DNA of 56,798 bases. It comes from a virus. Below, piece by piece: positions 1 through 8,236 of the stretch (position 1 is its first letter; every line of letters begins with the position of its first letter). The position numbers and the translations under genes are program-made. The stretch is taken from the IMG/VR virus record IMGVR_UViG_3300049845_000287, positions 1-56,798 of that record. One strand, given 5' to 3'. The notes below the pieces were generated by a model. That model had not been told where the DNA came from. It did not search any database and saw only the letters and a program-made list of their open reading frames with translations.

Positions 1-63
1 CTTCCTTGGTGACCCTGTCGCCGGCAGGGTGTATCGCCCCGGCGACAGGGTCACCAAGGAAGA
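1..63. repeat. Fold-back inverted repeat at contig start
   Basis: Bases 1-24 are the exact reverse complement of bases 40-63. The other copy of this region near the right end (from 56673) keeps only the inner 8-bp arms, gtcgccgg and ccggcgac, and is preceded there by unrelated coding sequence. Bases 1-16 therefore have no counterpart in the circularised genome. The simplest reading is a chimeric fold-back read end primed at the natural hairpin, not a biological telomere. Confidence 0.8.
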
Positions 64-142
64 GGCCATCTTCCTCAAGGCGGCCGGTCTGCTCAACGAT
101 GTACGGATCCCGTCCGATGGTAAAATGTCGCGACGGGCGAGG
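17..142. repeat. Direct terminal repeat, left copy (126 bp)
   Basis: This is identical to 56673-56798. The glycosyltransferase frame runs through it and closes at a stop at 164-166, so the repeat is the overlap of a circular assembly. A genuine short terminal repeat of a linear virion genome cannot be excluded from sequence alone. It also contains the extended -10 promoter at 118-126. Confidence 0.95.
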
Positions 143-166
143 AATCAGGTGAGGATCCATGGCTAA
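17..166 (+). CDS. Glycosyltransferase, C-terminal end (continues from right end)
   Basis: This is the tail of the glycosyltransferase that starts at 55599. The frame entering at base 17 matches the frame leaving at 56798 and reads about 49 residues to the TAA at 164-166. The full protein is about 407 aa once the ends are joined. The last codons overlap the ATG of the next gene at 159. The split is caused only by where the circle was opened; see the 55599 entry for function. Confidence 0.85.
   Translation, partial: VAGRVYRPGDRVTKEEAIFLKAAGLLNDVRIPSDGKMSRRARNQVRIHG
118..126 (+). promoter_or_regulatory. Extended -10 promoter (TGGTAAAAT)
   Basis: TGG followed by TAAAAT is a strong extended -10 element, 33 bases before the ATG at 159. 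No good -35 is visible, as is common for extended -10 promoters. It lies inside the end of the glycosyltransferase gene and would drive the internal-protein and tail genes that follow. Assigned by motif only. Confidence 0.5.
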
Positions 167-803
167 GATCACCAAGGAGCAGAAGCGCGCTGCTCGCAAC
201 ATGCTCCGCACCCAGCGGTACAACGCGGGTTCGACCGCCGGGCAACTCAGCCGTGATGTGTCGAACCTGGACATGGCCGACCGCCAGAACCGGGCCAACA
301 CCGATGTCACGCTCGGCGCGAACTCGAAGCAGAGTGAGGCCGACCGCTTCGCCCAGGCCCTGAAGCTCCAGGGTTCGGCTTCCAGGCTCAACGACGAGAG
401 CGGCATCGCCATGCAGGGCAGCCAGCTCGGCGGCGTGCAGCAGATGCTCGGCCAGCGTAACGCCATGGATTCCGCCGAGACGCTGACCACGCTGGGCGGC
501 AACCAGCAGGCCGCCTATGCGGCGCTGGACGACGCGCTCGGTGAGAACAGGATCAAGAAGCGCGAGCTGTATAGCAACGCCGCTTTCCAGACGAGGAACC
601 TCGAAGCCGACGCCTTCGCGCAGCTCAACACGATCAACCCGAGACTGGCGAGGGCGTGGGCCAAGAAGGGGCCGGGGAGAGGCAAGACCAACTTCGGCTC
701 AGGCCGCTACGTCGACAGGTTCTCACAGATCAGGCAGAACACCCCTACCGTCCAGGGCTACTACACCACGGACGACACGATGCGGTCAGGAGGCTACTCG
801 TGA
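159..803 (+). CDS. Putative internal virion protein
   Basis: This 214-aa protein is rich in Ala, Gln, Asn and Ser with few hydrophobic segments, and is predicted mostly helical from residue 30 to 150. It has a basic N terminus and a Gly/Arg-rich patch near residues 167-185. It follows the capsid and glycosyltransferase genes and precedes the tail adaptor. Podoviruses place small internal core proteins such as T7 gp14 here; that comparison rests on position and composition, not on a recognised domain. The ATG overlaps the stop of the preceding gene, and an extended -10 lies just upstream. Confidence 0.75.
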   Translation: MAKITKEQKRAARNMLRTQRYNAGSTAGQLSRDVSNLDMADRQNRANTDVTLGANSKQSEADRFAQALKLQGSASRLNDESGIAMQGSQLGGVQQMLGQRNAMDSAETLTTLGGNQQAAYAALDDALGENRIKKRELYSNAAFQTRNLEADAFAQLNTINPRLARAWAKKGPGRGKTNFGSGRYVDRFSQIRQNTPTVQGYYTTDDTMRSGGYS

Positions 804-1165
804 AAGAGACCCCGAGCGATGTGGTGGAGCTCATCATCGCCGTCGATCTGAACCCGTCAGACCCGGAGGAGCCCATCAACGTCAACGACGTGAAGGTCAA
901 CCCGAAGGGTGAGGGCGGCGAGGACGGTGGCGAGGACTGGAAGAAGCTCACCATGCAGCTTCTCGAGGCCGCCGACATCCGCTGCACGAGCTACGAGGAC
1001 TGTGCCGAGGCCGTCGCGGAGATCCTCCAAGACGACGTCGAGGGCGAGAGCCCCTTCGACCAGGCGACCAAGGCCCCCGACAAGCCGAAGTCCAGCTCTC
1101 TGAAACTGCCACACCTGATGGGTGGGCCGTCGATGGAGATGGACGAGGACGAAGACGAGGAATGA
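800..1165 (+). CDS. Hypothetical acidic protein
   Basis: This is a 121-aa acidic protein with a GTG start at 800, preceded by AGGAGG and overlapping the upstream stop (GTGA). A longer frame from 656 exists but would overlap the previous gene by about 150 bases and lacks this ribosome site. The C terminus is a run of Asp and Glu. It contrasts with the very basic product of the next gene, so the two could pair by charge. No family is recognised. Confidence 0.7.
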   Translation: MKETPSDVVELIIAVDLNPSDPEEPINVNDVKVNPKGEGGEDGGEDWKKLTMQLLEAADIRCTSYEDCAEAVAEILQDDVEGESPFDQATKAPDKPKSSSLKLPHLMGGPSMEMDEDEDEE

Positions 1166-1173
1166 GGTAAGCC

Positions 1174-1410
1174 ATGTTCGGCAAAGGTAAGAGCAACTTC
1201 AAGACGGCGTCGAAGAACGCCAAGAAGAAGTTCGGCAAGAAGGGCAAGCCGAACCCGTTCAAGAAGGGCATGGGCTTCAAGAAGGCCCAGGAGAACATCA
1301 TGGCGAGCGGCAAGAGCAAGGACGCCGCAGGCGCCATCCTCGCCTCCGCCGCGCGCAAGGCCAGCCCCTCCGCGAAGAAGAGGAACCCGAACCTCAAGAA
1401 GGTGAAGTAG
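1174..1410 (+). CDS. Lysine-rich small basic protein
   Basis: This 78-aa protein is about one third Lys and Arg, with repeated KFGKKGK-like stretches and almost no acidic residues. It resembles DNA-condensing or virion DNA-binding peptides in composition only. It sits between virion genes, nine bases after the acidic protein and two before the next ORF, so co-expression is likely. A packaged nucleic-acid-binding protein is plausible but unproven. Confidence 0.75.
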   Translation: MFGKGKSNFKTASKNAKKKFGKKGKPNPFKKGMGFKKAQENIMASGKSKDAAGAILASAARKASPSAKKRNPNLKKVK

Positions 1411-1412
1411 CC

Positions 1413-2015
1413 ATGGCCTTCGACGACTTCATGCGCCCGGCCCAGAAGGGCTGGCAGCAGAACACGTTGCGAGGGATCAGGAACGCCGACGCAGGCTTGG
1501 CCCGCGGGGCCGACAGAGCCGTGCGCGCGGTGGGTGAACCGCTCGGACGGGCGGCCTACAAGATGGGCGCCTACAATCCTGAGGGCGTCATCCCCCGCAT
1601 GAACGACGCGATCTCTTCCGCCGGCCTTCGGGCGGGCGAGGCGATGGTGGAGGGCGCTGAGGAGTTCTCGTCCCCCACCCCGTGGGACAGGGTGCGTCGT
1701 CTGAACCCGACCATCCTCCAGGCCATCATCGACGGCCAGGAGGAGATGAGGGACCCCGCGTTCGACCAGATGGTCGAGGACCAGTGGATGTACGCACCGG
1801 GTTCCCCGCGTCGCCGCCAGCTCGACGGCAACGACCTCAAGCAGGAGTTCAAGACCGACGCCGTGTTCAACGCCGGTTTCGATCTCACGCCCGAGGACGT
1901 GGCCCGCAGAGCCGCGATGAACGCGGGCTATCTCCGCGAGATCCCTGAGCTCGAAGAGCCTCAGATGTTCCTCAAAGAGATGAAGCCGATCCAGAAGAGG
2001 GGCGGCAAGAAATGA
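1413..2015 (+). CDS. Hypothetical virion-region protein
   Basis: This 200-aa protein has a basic N-terminal third, an Ala/Gly-rich helical section and a charged C terminus ending in basic residues. No domain is recognised. It lies directly before the tail adaptor and overlaps its start (ATGA), suggesting translational coupling and a structural or internal virion role. Confidence 0.7.
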   Translation: MAFDDFMRPAQKGWQQNTLRGIRNADAGLARGADRAVRAVGEPLGRAAYKMGAYNPEGVIPRMNDAISSAGLRAGEAMVEGAEEFSSPTPWDRVRRLNPTILQAIIDGQEEMRDPAFDQMVEDQWMYAPGSPRRRQLDGNDLKQEFKTDAVFNAGFDLTPEDVARRAAMNAGYLREIPELEEPQMFLKEMKPIQKRGGKK

Positions 2016-2818
2016 GTCGCGGCCTGACCATCGCTGACTTCGTACAGCAGGTCAACTACGCCATCTACAAGGTGCGCCTCGACACGGGGTACTCGCTCGA
2101 CGGAGCCTTCCATGCCGACACGGACAAGTTCAAAGAGGTCGTCATGGAGGCCAACCTCGTGCTCCAGGACCTCCAGGTCTCGACCGACTGGAACTGGCTC
2201 AGGTCGCGCCGGTACTTCGGCCTGACCGAGAACCCGGAGTGCGACTGCACCTCCATCCAGGAGATCAACCTCGACGACTACCCGGAGTTCTACAAGATCT
2301 GCACGGGCTTCAACGACGCCGTGCGGCTGCACGACCCCGACTACATGGAGTCCTATATCGAGGTGCCGCTCACCTTGCCGAGAAGCGGGTCGCACACCGA
2401 CGTCTCCATGTTCGACAGCGTGGCGACGCCCAACGTGGTCGACACGCGCCTGCGCGCCTTCCAGGTGGGGCGCATCCTCTCGTTCACGAGGCGGTTCACC
2501 ACCTACGAGCTCGGGCTGCGCATCGAGACCGACGTCATCGACTACCTCGAGCCGCTCCACATCTGTGACGTGAACTGCGTCCAGCCGTGCCCGCAGGCGT
2601 ACGAGGACCTCGTGTTCACGCGGATCCCCGACCCGTACTACATGATCCTGCGCACCGCGGCCAAGCGGGCCGAGGGCGACCCGTCGGTCCCCGATCGCGC
2701 GATGACCCTTGGTGAGGAGTCCTCAAAGCTCTTGTCCGCCATCCGTGAGAACGATGCGTCCAAGACCTACCCTGATACCGCGTCGACCATCGAACTCGGA
2801 TACTTCCCGGTGTTGTGA
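2012..2818 (+). CDS. Head-tail adaptor (gp11/tail tubular A-like)
   Basis: This 268-aa protein has the layout of podovirus adaptor proteins, which form the ring under the portal. An N-terminal helical section includes a stretch of the type NLVLQDLQ...WNWLR (residues about 50-68). A beta-rich middle follows, then C-terminal helices with PDPYYMILRTAAKRAEGD. It is followed directly by the large nozzle-like protein, the same order as T7 genes 11 and 12. Two clusters of Cys (CDC near 80, CDVNC near 188) are unusual for the family. Family call by pattern and synteny. Confidence 0.65.
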   Translation: MSRGLTIADFVQQVNYAIYKVRLDTGYSLDGAFHADTDKFKEVVMEANLVLQDLQVSTDWNWLRSRRYFGLTENPECDCTSIQEINLDDYPEFYKICTGFNDAVRLHDPDYMESYIEVPLTLPRSGSHTDVSMFDSVATPNVVDTRLRAFQVGRILSFTRRFTTYELGLRIETDVIDYLEPLHICDVNCVQPCPQAYEDLVFTRIPDPYYMILRTAAKRAEGDPSVPDRAMTLGEESSKLLSAIRENDASKTYPDTASTIELGYFPVL

Positions 2819-4995
2819 TGGCGACCAAGAAGAAGAAGAAATCAGGAGGCCCGACCGGCAAGCCGCCTCTGTCAGAGCCCCGCGTCATGGTCTTCTCGAA
2901 GTTCGCCGGGTGCGACTTCTCGCTCTCGCCGCGTGACTTCACCACCACCTACGCCGAGGACGTCGAGGACCAAAGCGACCTCATGGCGACCTACATGGCG
3001 CTGCAGAACAACGCGGCGATCGTGGGCATGGGCACAATCGAGACCCGTCAGAACCTGGTGGAGCTGTTCGAGGCACCGGCAGGCAGGACGCTGACCGGCG
3101 TGGCGACGCTCATCTCCGACAGGCTCTACGTCGCCTGCGATGATGACACCGTCCACCACGGCCTGCTGCCCGACGAGCCCGCCTACCCGTATCCGCCTTC
3201 GGCCGACCTCGGCAACCTCGACTCGGTGGTGACCATCACCGACGTGGACCGCTCCGGCAGCGAGGACAACGAGTGGACGTTCCTCGGCTACGCCGACGAC
3301 AAGCTCGTCGGGATGACCGCCGGCAGGCAGCTGTGGACGGGCACCACAGGCTCACCGCTCCTCGAGCTCAAGAACGCCCGTGTGGTGCCGACTCCGACGG
3401 CGCTCACACTCGCCGACCTGACGGCTGTGGGCATGACCATATCCGACACCTACGGCGCGACGACCAACAAGTTCAGGATCGCGCTCAGCTACACCTACCT
3501 CAACAGGTTCGGACCCACGCTGCCCTCGACGACGTACGTCTTCTATGCCAGCAAGCCGCCCAACGAGTGGAACACGACGACGTATGTCACCATCAGCCAG
3601 TCCGCGCCCGACGGCTATGAGATCTCAGCGGCCGAGCTGTACTACGCGACCGGGGAGAACGTCTCGAAGGCGTTCCTCGCTCGCGTGGACATCGGAGCGG
3701 ACACCAACTTCTCAAAGCCTTGGAGCTACGACTGGCAGGGATACCTCATCGACACGGCCCAGTGGTCGATAGCCAACCTCGCGCCTCCCACGGAGAACTA
3801 CACCGGGGGCGTGCCCGCCTCGATGATGCGGGTCATCGACAGCCAGCTCTACTTCTGGGGCGGCTCGATCCCCCACAGGGTGTGGATCGGCGGCAACGTC
3901 GGTAACCGCTTCTCGGTCTCGACCGGGACGGGTGGCGGCTACGTCGACGTGGAGCCGGGCACGGGCACGGTCGTCTCCGACGTGCTGAAGTTCAAGACCC
4001 AGCAGGGGGCCTCCATCGTCACGATGCTGGCCGATAACCCGAACTCGTCTCGGGAGCACCGGTTCAACCTGGTGGAGAGCAACATCCAGCTCTCGGACGA
4101 GCAGTCGGTCAAGGGCTGGCAGTCCGAGAAGATCGCCGGCACCGTCGGGTGCAAGAGCCAACGCGGTGCCGTGGTGGGCGGAGACGGCCTGTACGCCGTG
4201 TCCCGCTACGGGCTGGCGCTCACCACGCTGACGATGGAGTACAACTCCCAGCTCCAGGTACAGTACGTCTCAGAGCCCATCAGCCCGGTGTTCCTGCGCC
4301 AGTACGGGGGCCAGCTCGAGAGCGCCGTGCTGTTCAGCGTCGCCGGGATCCTGTATCTCACGTTCGGCAGCCAGGACGGGGACCTCGACAACGTCATCTT
4401 CTGCTACGACGCGGAGGCCAAGGCGTGGTGGAGCTACACCATCGACCTGGATGAGCCGATCTTGAACATGATCCACATCGACCACGAGCACCACCGTGAG
4501 GGCATCGGCATCATCACGGCCAACCGTGTGTACCTGCTGCCGACGACGCGCGACGACGACCTCGACACGCTGCCGACGCAAAGCGTGCTCATCGAGTCGG
4601 CGGAGCTGTCGTCCGTACAGCCGATGCAGGCGATGAACTACCTGTCGCAGCTCGAGTTCCGCTTCGACTACTTCATCGGGACGTGCGACATCCATGTGCA
4701 GATGATCGACCAGTTCGGGCGTGACCTGAAAGTCACCAAGCACGTCGACCACAGCACAGTGCAGTACCAGCTCTCCGAGTACCTGCGGGTCGATGCCGTC
4801 GTGGAGAGCTTCAAGGTGGTCATCACCGGGCCTGCCAAGTTCCGCATGACGCACTTCCTGGCCAAGGCGTACCCCAAGAGCAACCGGGTCGGCATGGTCT
4901 GGGGGTTCGACACCCGTGCTTCGTACCGGAGCTCAGGCTCGTTGCACCACACGTTCGTTGACTACAATGACGTGAAGAACGCGATCATCCCGTAG
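2818..4995 (+). CDS. Tail nozzle-like protein (gp12/tail tubular B-like)
   Basis: This 725-aa, beta-rich protein follows the adaptor, where podoviruses encode the tail nozzle that forms the DNA exit channel. Repeated beta segments suggest a propeller-type fold, and the length is close to the T7 gp12 class (about 790 aa). The start is taken as the ATG at 2818, overlapping the upstream TGA; a GTG three bases earlier is also possible. The N terminus is a short poly-Lys stretch (MATKKKKKSGG). Function by synteny and size. Confidence 0.6.
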   Translation: MATKKKKKSGGPTGKPPLSEPRVMVFSKFAGCDFSLSPRDFTTTYAEDVEDQSDLMATYMALQNNAAIVGMGTIETRQNLVELFEAPAGRTLTGVATLISDRLYVACDDDTVHHGLLPDEPAYPYPPSADLGNLDSVVTITDVDRSGSEDNEWTFLGYADDKLVGMTAGRQLWTGTTGSPLLELKNARVVPTPTALTLADLTAVGMTISDTYGATTNKFRIALSYTYLNRFGPTLPSTTYVFYASKPPNEWNTTTYVTISQSAPDGYEISAAELYYATGENVSKAFLARVDIGADTNFSKPWSYDWQGYLIDTAQWSIANLAPPTENYTGGVPASMMRVIDSQLYFWGGSIPHRVWIGGNVGNRFSVSTGTGGGYVDVEPGTGTVVSDVLKFKTQQGASIVTMLADNPNSSREHRFNLVESNIQLSDEQSVKGWQSEKIAGTVGCKSQRGAVVGGDGLYAVSRYGLALTTLTMEYNSQLQVQYVSEPISPVFLRQYGGQLESAVLFSVAGILYLTFGSQDGDLDNVIFCYDAEAKAWWSYTIDLDEPILNMIHIDHEHHREGIGIITANRVYLLPTTRDDDLDTLPTQSVLIESAELSSVQPMQAMNYLSQLEFRFDYFIGTCDIHVQMIDQFGRDLKVTKHVDHSTVQYQLSEYLRVDAVVESFKVVITGPAKFRMTHFLAKAYPKSNRVGMVWGFDTRASYRSSGSLHHTFVDYNDVKNAIIP

Positions 4996-5003
4996 GGGGA
5001 GCC

Positions 5004-6398
5004 ATGTCTTACCGCGATGAATGTGACTGTGACGTACAGGTCTCCGCCGCTGCTACGGAGTCTCCCCTCGTCATGCTCAACGGACTGGTCACCGAGATCA
5101 CCATCCCATGCACCTACGTCACCGAGGTCGACGGAGTGGAGACAGAGCTCCCCATCCTGCTGACCACGGAGGGCTACGGCGACCCGGAGGTGGCGTTCGG
5201 AGACGATGCACCTGCGGGGCTCACGGCATGGGCGGAGATAGACGCCGAGGACGAGAGCATCATCAACCTGGTCATCTCGGCACAGTGCCCGAGCGCGGTC
5301 GACGAGGACCAGACCACCGACCTCTCCGTGCTCATCAGCAGAGGCGACGGCCTGACGCTGAGGACCGACGTCGTGATGCATGGCGAGCTGACCATCCAGC
5401 ACGGCCCGCTGCCCTCGACACCACCGCCGCCGCTTCCTTCGGCGGGAGCGGAATCGAGAGCGCTCTATGCCGGGATGCTCGGCTACGGTGTCATGAAGGA
5501 CTTCGACGGGAGCATCACGGGTGACGTGCTCACCATCACGGAGGGCAGCGCGATCGTCGAAGGCGCCTTCTTCGATGTCCTGGGGATCGACCGAGACGTC
5601 GCTCTCGTGGCCGCTACGAGCCGCATCCTGCTCAGGTGGACCCTGGACACCCTGGCGTTCACTCTCGTGTCCGTACCGACCTCTCAGGCCATCGTCCGCA
5701 CGACCGCTGTGTGGGAGCTGCCACTTGGTGTCGCCACGATCGGCGGCTCGATGGCGTGGGACTACGAGATGGCGGGCACGCTCGCAGACCCGGTCGGGTC
5801 GTTCAGGAGCTTCGGGGTCTACGAGGCGGACATCCCGAAGAGCCACGTCGTCTGTGACGGCAGGGCCATCTCGCGCACGCTGTACCCACGCCTCTTCGCC
5901 AAGATCGGCACGTTCTACGGTGGAGGCGACCTGACCACCACGTTCAACGTGCCCGACAAGCGGGCGCGCACGCCGATCTGTCTCGATGTGCGTGACAGCG
6001 ACATCGACAGCCTGGCCAAGACAGGTGGTGCCAAGACGGTCGCTCTGGCCGAAGCCAACATGCCCGCGCACCTGCACACCGTGGTCGCGCACAACCACTC
6101 GATCGACCACGACCATGCCTCCACGACGAGCTCGAGCAACGGCGCGCACACGCACGAGGTGCCCCACGGTGGCGACAGCCGTGACTACGCAGGCGGCAAC
6201 GATGCGAGCTTCTGGTTCACCAGCTCCAGCAGCCACACCGACACGACGTCGGAAGGGGCTCACACCCACACGACCGACATCGCCGCACTCACCGGCAACA
6301 GCGGGAACGCCGCACCGAACACCGACAGCAAGGGCAGCGGTACTGCTCACAGCAACGTGCAGCCGTTCCATGTCGAGCTCGTCTGCATCCGGGCTTAG
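5004..6398 (+). CDS. Tail fibre with phage collar/MDP domain
   Basis: This 464-aa protein has a C-terminal half that matches the phage tail-collar (microcystin-dependent protein) type: [25 protein letters not shown] and [11 protein letters not shown] near residues 265-325. A His-rich section ([25 protein letters not shown]) follows and resembles metal-binding fibre tips. The N-terminal half probably anchors to the tail. It heads a block of four fibre-like genes, so host recognition is likely. Preceded by GGGGGA. Confidence 0.8.
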   Translation: MSYRDECDCDVQVSAAATESPLVMLNGLVTEITIPCTYVTEVDGVETELPILLTTEGYGDPEVAFGDDAPAGLTAWAEIDAEDESIINLVISAQCPSAVDEDQTTDLSVLISRGDGLTLRTDVVMHGELTIQHGPLPSTPPPPLPSAGAESRALYAGMLGYGVMKDFDGSITGDVLTITEGSAIVEGAFFDVLGIDRDVALVAATSRILLRWTLDTLAFTLVSVPTSQAIVRTTAVWELPLGVATIGGSMAWDYEMAGTLADPVGSFRSFGVYEADIPKSHVVCDGRAISRTLYPRLFAKIGTFYGGGDLTTTFNVPDKRARTPICLDVRDSDIDSLAKTGGAKTVALAEANMPAHLHTVVAHNHSIDHDHASTTSSSNGAHTHEVPHGGDSRDYAGGNDASFWFTSSSSHTDTTSEGAHTHTTDIAALTGNSGNAAPNTDSKGSGTAHSNVQPFHVELVCIRA

Positions 6399-6407
6399 GA
6401 GGCGAAG

Positions 6408-6842
6408 ATGGCTTGCGAAGACGACATCGTCCTGACCCACAGGATGGGCAGCAACGCCACGGTGAACGTCCCTCTGATCTCACGGCCCGTCGTGGCTCCA
6501 ACGGTGGTGACGCACCTCAACCAAGAGGGATGCGTGATCCCCGCTGTGTCGCCGCTCGGGGTCGGCCCGGCCGGTGCTGACGGAGCTGACGGAGCTGACG
6601 GAGCCGACGGCGCACAGGGTCCGCAAGGACCGCCGGGCCTGCCCGGTGCGATAGGGCCGCAGGGTCCGGAGGGTCCGGAAGGCCCACAGGGCGCACAGGG
6701 TGAGATGGGGCCTCCGGGCATGATGGGGCCGATGGGACCTCCGGGCACACCCGGAGCCGACCTCTCTATCGAAGTCGTGCCTGATGCCATGTGGCCGCCT
6801 GCTGCACCGACACCCGGGATCCTCTACCTCAAGGGAGCGTAG
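6408..6842 (+). CDS. Collagen-like fibre protein
   Basis: This 144-aa protein has a central run of Gly-X-Y triplets (residues about 50-110), including [10 protein letters not shown] and [13 protein letters not shown]. These form trimeric collagen-like stalks in phage fibres. About 50 non-repetitive residues precede it and a short C-terminal part follows, fitting a short stalk linking two fibre modules. It lies between the collar-domain fibre and the next fibre gene. Confidence 0.85.
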   Translation: MACEDDIVLTHRMGSNATVNVPLISRPVVAPTVVTHLNQEGCVIPAVSPLGVGPAGADGADGADGADGAQGPQGPPGLPGAIGPQGPEGPEGPQGAQGEMGPPGMMGPMGPPGTPGADLSIEVVPDAMWPPAAPTPGILYLKGA

Positions 6843-6844
6843 CG

Positions 6845-8227
6845 GTGAGCATCGGTCTGTTCGGACAGACATGGGTTCCAGCAACGGACGATGCTTCCAG
6901 CCCCAATATCACCCCGACTACGACCGTAGCTATCACGCCGCCAGGCTCGATGACGAGCGGTATGTTCGTGCTCTTGTGGGTCATGGTCTACGGCACGTCC
7001 GACCACGACCCGATCATCTCGCAGGCCGGCGGGCAGACGTGGACCAAGATAGGCACCGAGCCCACGCAGGTCCACCCCAACGGCCATTTCGCGCTGTTCC
7101 ATTGTGTGTTCAACGGGACGTGGAGCGCCGACCCGAGTGTGAACTTTCAGGGCACGGCCGGCACCTACCCCGTCTGTATGTGGCTCGGCGCGTTCACCGG
7201 AGTGAACACGTCCGACCCGTTCGACGTGGCACCGAGCGCGATCGCCTACGCGGTTTCGTCCTCAAAGACGCTCTCGGCTATCACCACCACCACGAACAGA
7301 GCGCTCGCGCTGCATCTGTGGGGCGAGATCGACGACAATACGATGCTGTTGAGCAACGGCGACAACGCCTCGAGGCCGTGGTCAGCGCCGGACGGCAACA
7401 TGGGTGCGCTGCATGGGCACGTCGGCAACATCGGCGGTAGCGACTGTGGGATCATGGCCTTGTCGCGCTCGATCATCGTCGCCGGTTCGAGCGGCACGGC
7501 CGCCGTCACGATGTCGACCTCGGACGCAGGCGGTGGGTACGACCTCGCACTCAAGTCGGCTGCCGATGCGATCTACCCGACCTGCATCGGCACCTATGTG
7601 CTCGGTTCGACCGGGACCAGCCACGTCATCCCCACGCCTACGGGCATCGCAAGCGGCGACCTCATGCTCGCGTTCCTTGCCACGACGAGTTCCAACACGA
7701 TCACGGCTCCGGACGGCTGGTCGCTCGTCGACGATGAGATCAACGGCAACTACCACTACCTCGTCTACTCGAAGGTCGCAGGCAGCAGCGAGCCGACCGA
7801 CTACACCTGGACCTCGGTCTCGTCGTGCAAGTACCTCGGCTACATCACCGGGTTCGACGGCACGGCCGGTACGCCGGTCGTCGAAACATCGAACACCGTC
7901 GCCTACGGCGGGACGTCGACGGTCGTGCTCCCGAGTCTCACAGCGGCGGGCGCAGCGCTCTCGGTCCTGTTCGGCTGTGCTGCCTCAGCGCTGGACAAGA
8001 ACCTGTGGCACCCACAGGAATACTCGAAGTGGTACTACATGGGCGACAACGCCGCAGACTTCTGGGCCGGTGTGTGGAGCAAGACCGTCGCAGCGGGAGC
8101 GACCGGCACGCAGACACTCACGCCCACGGCCGCGCTCGACTCGGCCGGTGGTATCCATGTCCTACTGAAGGCCCCCACAGCGAACGCGTCAAAGCCTTAC
8201 TATTACGCTATGAACAACCAGCTCTAG
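6845..8227 (+). CDS. Fibre protein with two tandem beta domains
   Basis: The start is taken as GTG at 6845 just after GGGAGCG; an upstream ATG at 6791 would overlap the collagen gene by 52 bases. The 460-aa product is rich in Ser, Thr, Gly and Trp. It seems to contain two related halves, each with a GDLMLAF- or SGMFVLLW-type strand, a WT- or WS-containing strand and a closing segment with LALKSA or HVLLKAP. This pattern is common in phage fibre and adhesin domains. No catalytic motif was seen. A receptor-binding role is inferred from position. Confidence 0.65.
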   Translation: MSIGLFGQTWVPATDDASSPNITPTTTVAITPPGSMTSGMFVLLWVMVYGTSDHDPIISQAGGQTWTKIGTEPTQVHPNGHFALFHCVFNGTWSADPSVNFQGTAGTYPVCMWLGAFTGVNTSDPFDVAPSAIAYAVSSSKTLSAITTTTNRALALHLWGEIDDNTMLLSNGDNASRPWSAPDGNMGALHGHVGNIGGSDCGIMALSRSIIVAGSSGTAAVTMSTSDAGGGYDLALKSAADAIYPTCIGTYVLGSTGTSHVIPTPTGIASGDLMLAFLATTSSNTITAPDGWSLVDDEINGNYHYLVYSKVAGSSEPTDYTWTSVSSCKYLGYITGFDGTAGTPVVETSNTVAYGGTSTVVLPSLTAAGAALSVLFGCAASALDKNLWHPQEYSKWYYMGDNAADFWAGVWSKTVAAGATGTQTLTPTAALDSAGGIHVLLKAPTANASKPYYYAMNNQL

Positions 8228-8236
8228 GGAGAAGCG

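Noticed and set aside
1-63. Hairpin telomere of a linear phage-plasmid
   Set aside because: The palindrome exists only at the contig edge and the other copy of the locus lacks its outer arm; no protelomerase was found.
17-142. T7-type physical terminal repeat
   Set aside because: Possible, but the repeat lies inside a coding gene that joins in frame, and its length suits an assembly overlap. Not claimed without coverage data.
4962-6440. 492-codon antisense frame opposite the collar fibre
   Set aside because: Composition is shadow-like and the sense frame has a recognised collar domain.
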